In this document: positions 62,076 to 64,000 of the stretch, piece by piece
How the letters are laid out: every line of letters starts with the position of its first letter
How positions within the stretch are numbered: position 1 is the first letter of the stretch
NCBI GenBank assembly: GCA_964415065.1
Contig: CAYPYX010000006.1
Location: 16,165 to 80,164, forward strand
From: VMCP01 sp964415065
Lineage (GTDB): Bacteria > Bacteroidota > Bacteroidia > NS11-12g > UBA955
Direction of reading: 5' to 3'
DNA: 64,000 bases
Translations under genes and position numbers: made by a program
The notes under the pieces: model-generated
What the model was told of the DNA's origin: nothing
Databases searched by the model: none
Seen by the model: the letters and a program-made list of their open reading frames with translations, nothing else

Positions 62076-62525
62076 TTAGCAAACTTTGTCTGCTGCATAA
62101 CTAGCGCAAAGAGAGTAAGGTTTAGTCCGGGCTTTATATCCCATTGATTCAACCAATCCCACAGCCGCACGAACCACATCGTTTGATTTGAATTTTGGAT
62201 CGGGGTTTAAGTCGAGATCTATAAATTCCGCTCGGGGAAGGCCAGCGTCGAGTAGGTTATTAGCCAATTCAACCGATAATTCCACTTCGTGCCACAGCCG
62301 AGACCAACGTTCGCGCACACGAGGAATTCGTTTTTTTGCATACAATACATGCCCGCCTTTTTTTTCTTTATACAATACCAATACAATTCCGTAAATGGTT
62401 TGATTGTCTCGATTTTTTGAATCACAACCAATAATGATTTTAGCGTCGGGATGTTGAAGCAGATAATGGCTAAGGTACTCCTTCAAATCAACGCGTATGT
62501 CTGTGGTTAGTATCTTGAAATCCAT
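62076..62525 (-). CDS. Ribonuclease H-like YkuK family protein
   Basis: 149 residues. The RNase H-like strand pattern starts IIIGCDSKNRDNQTIYGIVLVLYKEKKGGHVLYAKKR, with an acidic residue at the place of the metal-binding Asp, and continues with ELSVELANNLLDAG and the DLDLNPDPKFKSNDVVRAAVGLV motif typical of YkuK/DUF458 proteins. Function in these proteins is not established. The 246-nt region upstream (61830-62075 side) holds only a short palindrome TAGCATattaATGCTA (61931-61946). Confidence 0.75.
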   Translation of the reverse strand: MDFKILTTDIRVDLKEYLSHYLLQHPDAKIIIGCDSKNRDNQTIYGIVLVLYKEKKGGHVLYAKKRIPRVRERWSRLWHEVELSVELANNLLDAGLPRAEFIDLDLNPDPKFKSNDVVRAAVGLVESMGYKARTKPYSLCASYAADKVC

Positions 62526-62657
62526 ATTTATCGAATTTCACTATTTTTTCTTGAAAATGCAAGGTGAAAAGTATTAATTTACAATGGTTTAAGAATTTAT
62601 TGTTGGTATTTTAACACAGTTGTGTAACAAATCCAAGATTACTTGCACTTATATATC

Positions 62658-62891
62658 GTGGTCAATAGAATTTTATATATTTCATTTGTTCTTTTCGGGG
62701 GATTTTTTTTCTGGCGAAACGACATCGCAAGTGGACTTACTCAACTTGGTGTAGCCTTGGTATTTGATCCGTATGATCCACAGATTCCATGGAAAGAACG
62801 TCCTACATGGGTAAAGGTGTGGCTGATATCCCATTTGGTAATTATTTTTACCTTACTGATATTGCTTCTTTTGGGAAAGATTGGTAAATAG
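62658..62891 (+). CDS. Small membrane protein, unknown
   Basis: About 77 residues if GTG 62658 is used; a TTG at 62643 is the alternative and no ATG fits. Two hydrophobic segments (LYISFVLFGGFFFW and VWLISHLVIIFTLLILLLLG) flank a polar loop with DPYDPQIPWKERP. Lies 47 nt before the sigma factor gene in the same direction, so it may belong to that operon. No known family. Confidence 0.5.
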   Translation: MVNRILYISFVLFGGFFFWRNDIASGLTQLGVALVFDPYDPQIPWKERPTWVKVWLISHLVIIFTLLILLLLGKIGK

Positions 62892-62920
62892 TCTAATGAT
62901 ACTGTTCGTTGCCAAATTTA

Positions 62921-62928
62921 GAAGGGAG
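62921..62928 (+). promoter_or_regulatory. Shine-Dalgarno-like site of the ECF sigma gene
   Basis: GAAGGGAG 10 nt before ATG 62939. Most genes here lack such a site, so it decides the start and suggests efficient translation. Confidence 0.5.
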
Positions 62929-62938
62929 ATTATTCTAT

Positions 62939-63433
62939 ATGGAAAGTAGTAATCTTTCAGCTTTTGAGCTGATGAAAGCTCATGAAGGAATGATACGTAA
63001 GTTGCTTTATCTGCATGCAATAAACCCCGATGATGGTTATCAAGAAATCTACATACAGGTACAGAAATCGTTGGATAATTTTAAAGGCGAGAGTAGGATT
63101 AGTACATGGCTGTATCGAGTGTGCTTGAATACCATATTAACGCTAAATCGGACCGATCGTAAAATGTCTATTTTCTCTAAAGATGGCAGTTTAAGCGAGT
63201 TTGAAGGAAATATTGATTTGCAATCTGAAAATCAAGATAAATGGGATGCTAAGAATACTTTAGTTTTCGCATTATCCAAGCTAAGTGATTCTGATCGACA
63301 AATTATAGTTATGTATTTAGAGGGTTTTTCAGACGATGAAATAGCCTCAGTATTTGGTTTAACAGCTGTAAATGTGCGTGTAAAAGTGCACCGGATTAAA
63401 TTAAAGTTACAAGAATGGATAAACAGAAATTAA
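62939..63433 (+). CDS. ECF-type RNA polymerase sigma factor
   Basis: 164 residues from ATG 62939 (MESSNLSAF), preferred to TTG 62909; a rare Shine-Dalgarno-like GAAGGGAG at 62921-62928 precedes it, one of the few in the window. Region 2: LLYLHAINPDDGYQEIYIQVQKSLDNFKGESRISTWLYRVCLNTIL; region 4: LSKLSDSDRQIIVMYLEGFSDDEIASVFGLTAVNVRVKVHRI. This is the sigma-24/ECF arrangement. It overlaps the next gene by 19 nt, as sigma/anti-sigma pairs often do. Confidence 0.9.
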   Translation: MESSNLSAFELMKAHEGMIRKLLYLHAINPDDGYQEIYIQVQKSLDNFKGESRISTWLYRVCLNTILTLNRTDRKMSIFSKDGSLSEFEGNIDLQSENQDKWDAKNTLVFALSKLSDSDRQIIVMYLEGFSDDEIASVFGLTAVNVRVKVHRIKLKLQEWINRN

Positions 63434-64000
63434 GCATAGAAGAGCTTTGGAAAAGTCTAAAGGACGAAGAGTTGGTTTCCAATGATGATAGAATTATAGA
63501 TTCTCGGAAGTCCCATATAAAACATAAATTACAAGAATGGTTTTCATTTAAAGAGGATTATAATTTATTAAAAGGCCTTAACCGACAGTTATGGTTGAGT
63601 TTATTTTATTCATTGGTAATTACCGCAGGATATATTGTATTATTTTTTGGTAATTATTTGGTTTTTGTTAAGGCAGTTTTAGTGTTACTCATAGTTTTTA
63701 ATGCACTTATTACTCTGCGTATGATAGGTATAATGAAATTGGTTCGAACATTTAACGTGGGGAATAATATTTTAGAAAATGCACGGACACTGGTTACAGC
63801 ATTAAATAAATGGAAGAAGTTTCAACTCCAATTTGCATTGTGGGTTTATCCTTGGGCCATATTGGGCGGAGGAGTTATGGGATATCAAATTGGTTCTGAG
63901 TTAACAGTTATACCCATTAAAGTGATATTGATTTTGCTACTTGTCGTTGTTCCGTTGTCTTGGATTTCACATCGTTTTGCATTGTGGATGTTTAATAAAA
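63415..64000 (+). CDS. Membrane partner of the ECF sigma factor (partial, no stop in window)
   Basis: Open from ATG 63415 to the window edge, 195 codons with no stop. It overlaps the sigma factor stop by 19 nt. The first 50 residues are soluble and charged (MDKQKLSIEELWKSLKDEELVSND), followed by two spans (about 60-80 and 83-103), a second soluble stretch and two more spans (about 143-162 and 170-190). This is not the usual single-pass anti-sigma layout; a multi-span anti-sigma or a regulator of sigma availability is the best guess. The C-terminus is missing. Confidence 0.6.
   Translation, partial: MDKQKLSIEELWKSLKDEELVSNDDRIIDSRKSHIKHKLQEWFSFKEDYNLLKGLNRQLWLSLFYSLVITAGYIVLFFGNYLVFVKAVLVLLIVFNALITLRMIGIMKLVRTFNVGNNILENARTLVTALNKWKKFQLQFALWVYPWAILGGGVMGYQIGSELTVIPIKVILILLLVVVPLSWISHRFALWMFNK

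Noticed and set aside
61908..62147. Plus-strand open frame of 79 codons
   Set aside because: No promoter, no family, and its second half is antisense to the YkuK-like gene.
25505..62702. G-quadruplex motifs from the GGGGG runs
   Set aside because: The runs are single and far apart; no four-run arrangement is seen.

Overview
The window is AT-rich bacterial chromosome from a member of the Bacteroidota, most likely Flavobacteriales or a close relative. The evidence is: type IX secretion (T9SS) sorting domains of both type A and type B; a short Bacteroidota-type primary sigma factor; many promoters with the TAnnTTTG -7 element and almost no Shine-Dalgarno sites; a GSCFA protein; Bacteroidota-type LptE; and lipoproteins with loose lipoboxes. 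I found no tRNA, rRNA, insertion sequence, phage or CRISPR array. One 100-N assembly gap lies inside rpoD.

Layout. (1) 1-9.93 kb: a nonulosonic (legionaminic-type) acid locus. Seven minus-strand genes (aminotransferase LegC, NeuD-like acyltransferase, synthase LegI, CBS-domain nucleotidyltransferase PtmE, CMP-sugar synthetase LegF, a GT42/DUF115-like putative transferase, dehydratase LegB) face three plus-strand genes (GNAT, 2-epimerase LegG, PIG-L deacetylase). Together they cover the GDP-linked route from GlcN-1-P to a CMP-activated sugar. (2) 10-23 kb: T9SS cargo proteins, adk, a YjjG-like nucleotidase, a vWA membrane protein, mnmA and a giant IgGFc-binding/PKD surface protein. (3) 23-44 kb: rpoD, feoAB, a dedA-aroE-M1 peptidase operon, a 42-residue lipoprotein before ahcY, parE with a membrane protein, and an SDR, chrA and several lipoproteins. 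(4) 44-52 kb: fused acyl-CoA mutase icmF, a rhodanese lipoprotein, tex and an isolated hutU. (5) 52-62 kb: the operon sigma-54 activator - lptE - TPR protein - secG, then parC, a NatAB-like ABC exporter and a YkuK-like protein. (6) 62.6-64 kb: a small membrane protein, an ECF sigma factor and its overlapping membrane partner, which runs off the window.

The most unusual signals are at DNA level. The octamer TCGGGGGA (either strand) occurs about 12 times by hand count where under one is expected by composition, and never in the first 25 kb. Several genes have a tandemly duplicated 3' end. The ahcY terminator lies inside the coding sequence of the convergent gene. Several promoters sit so close to ATG that the mRNAs are probably leaderless. 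Many conserved enzymes carry Ser/Asn-rich insertions. The most interesting protein-level lead is the legionaminic locus with its candidate transferase and its PIG-L/GNAT pair.
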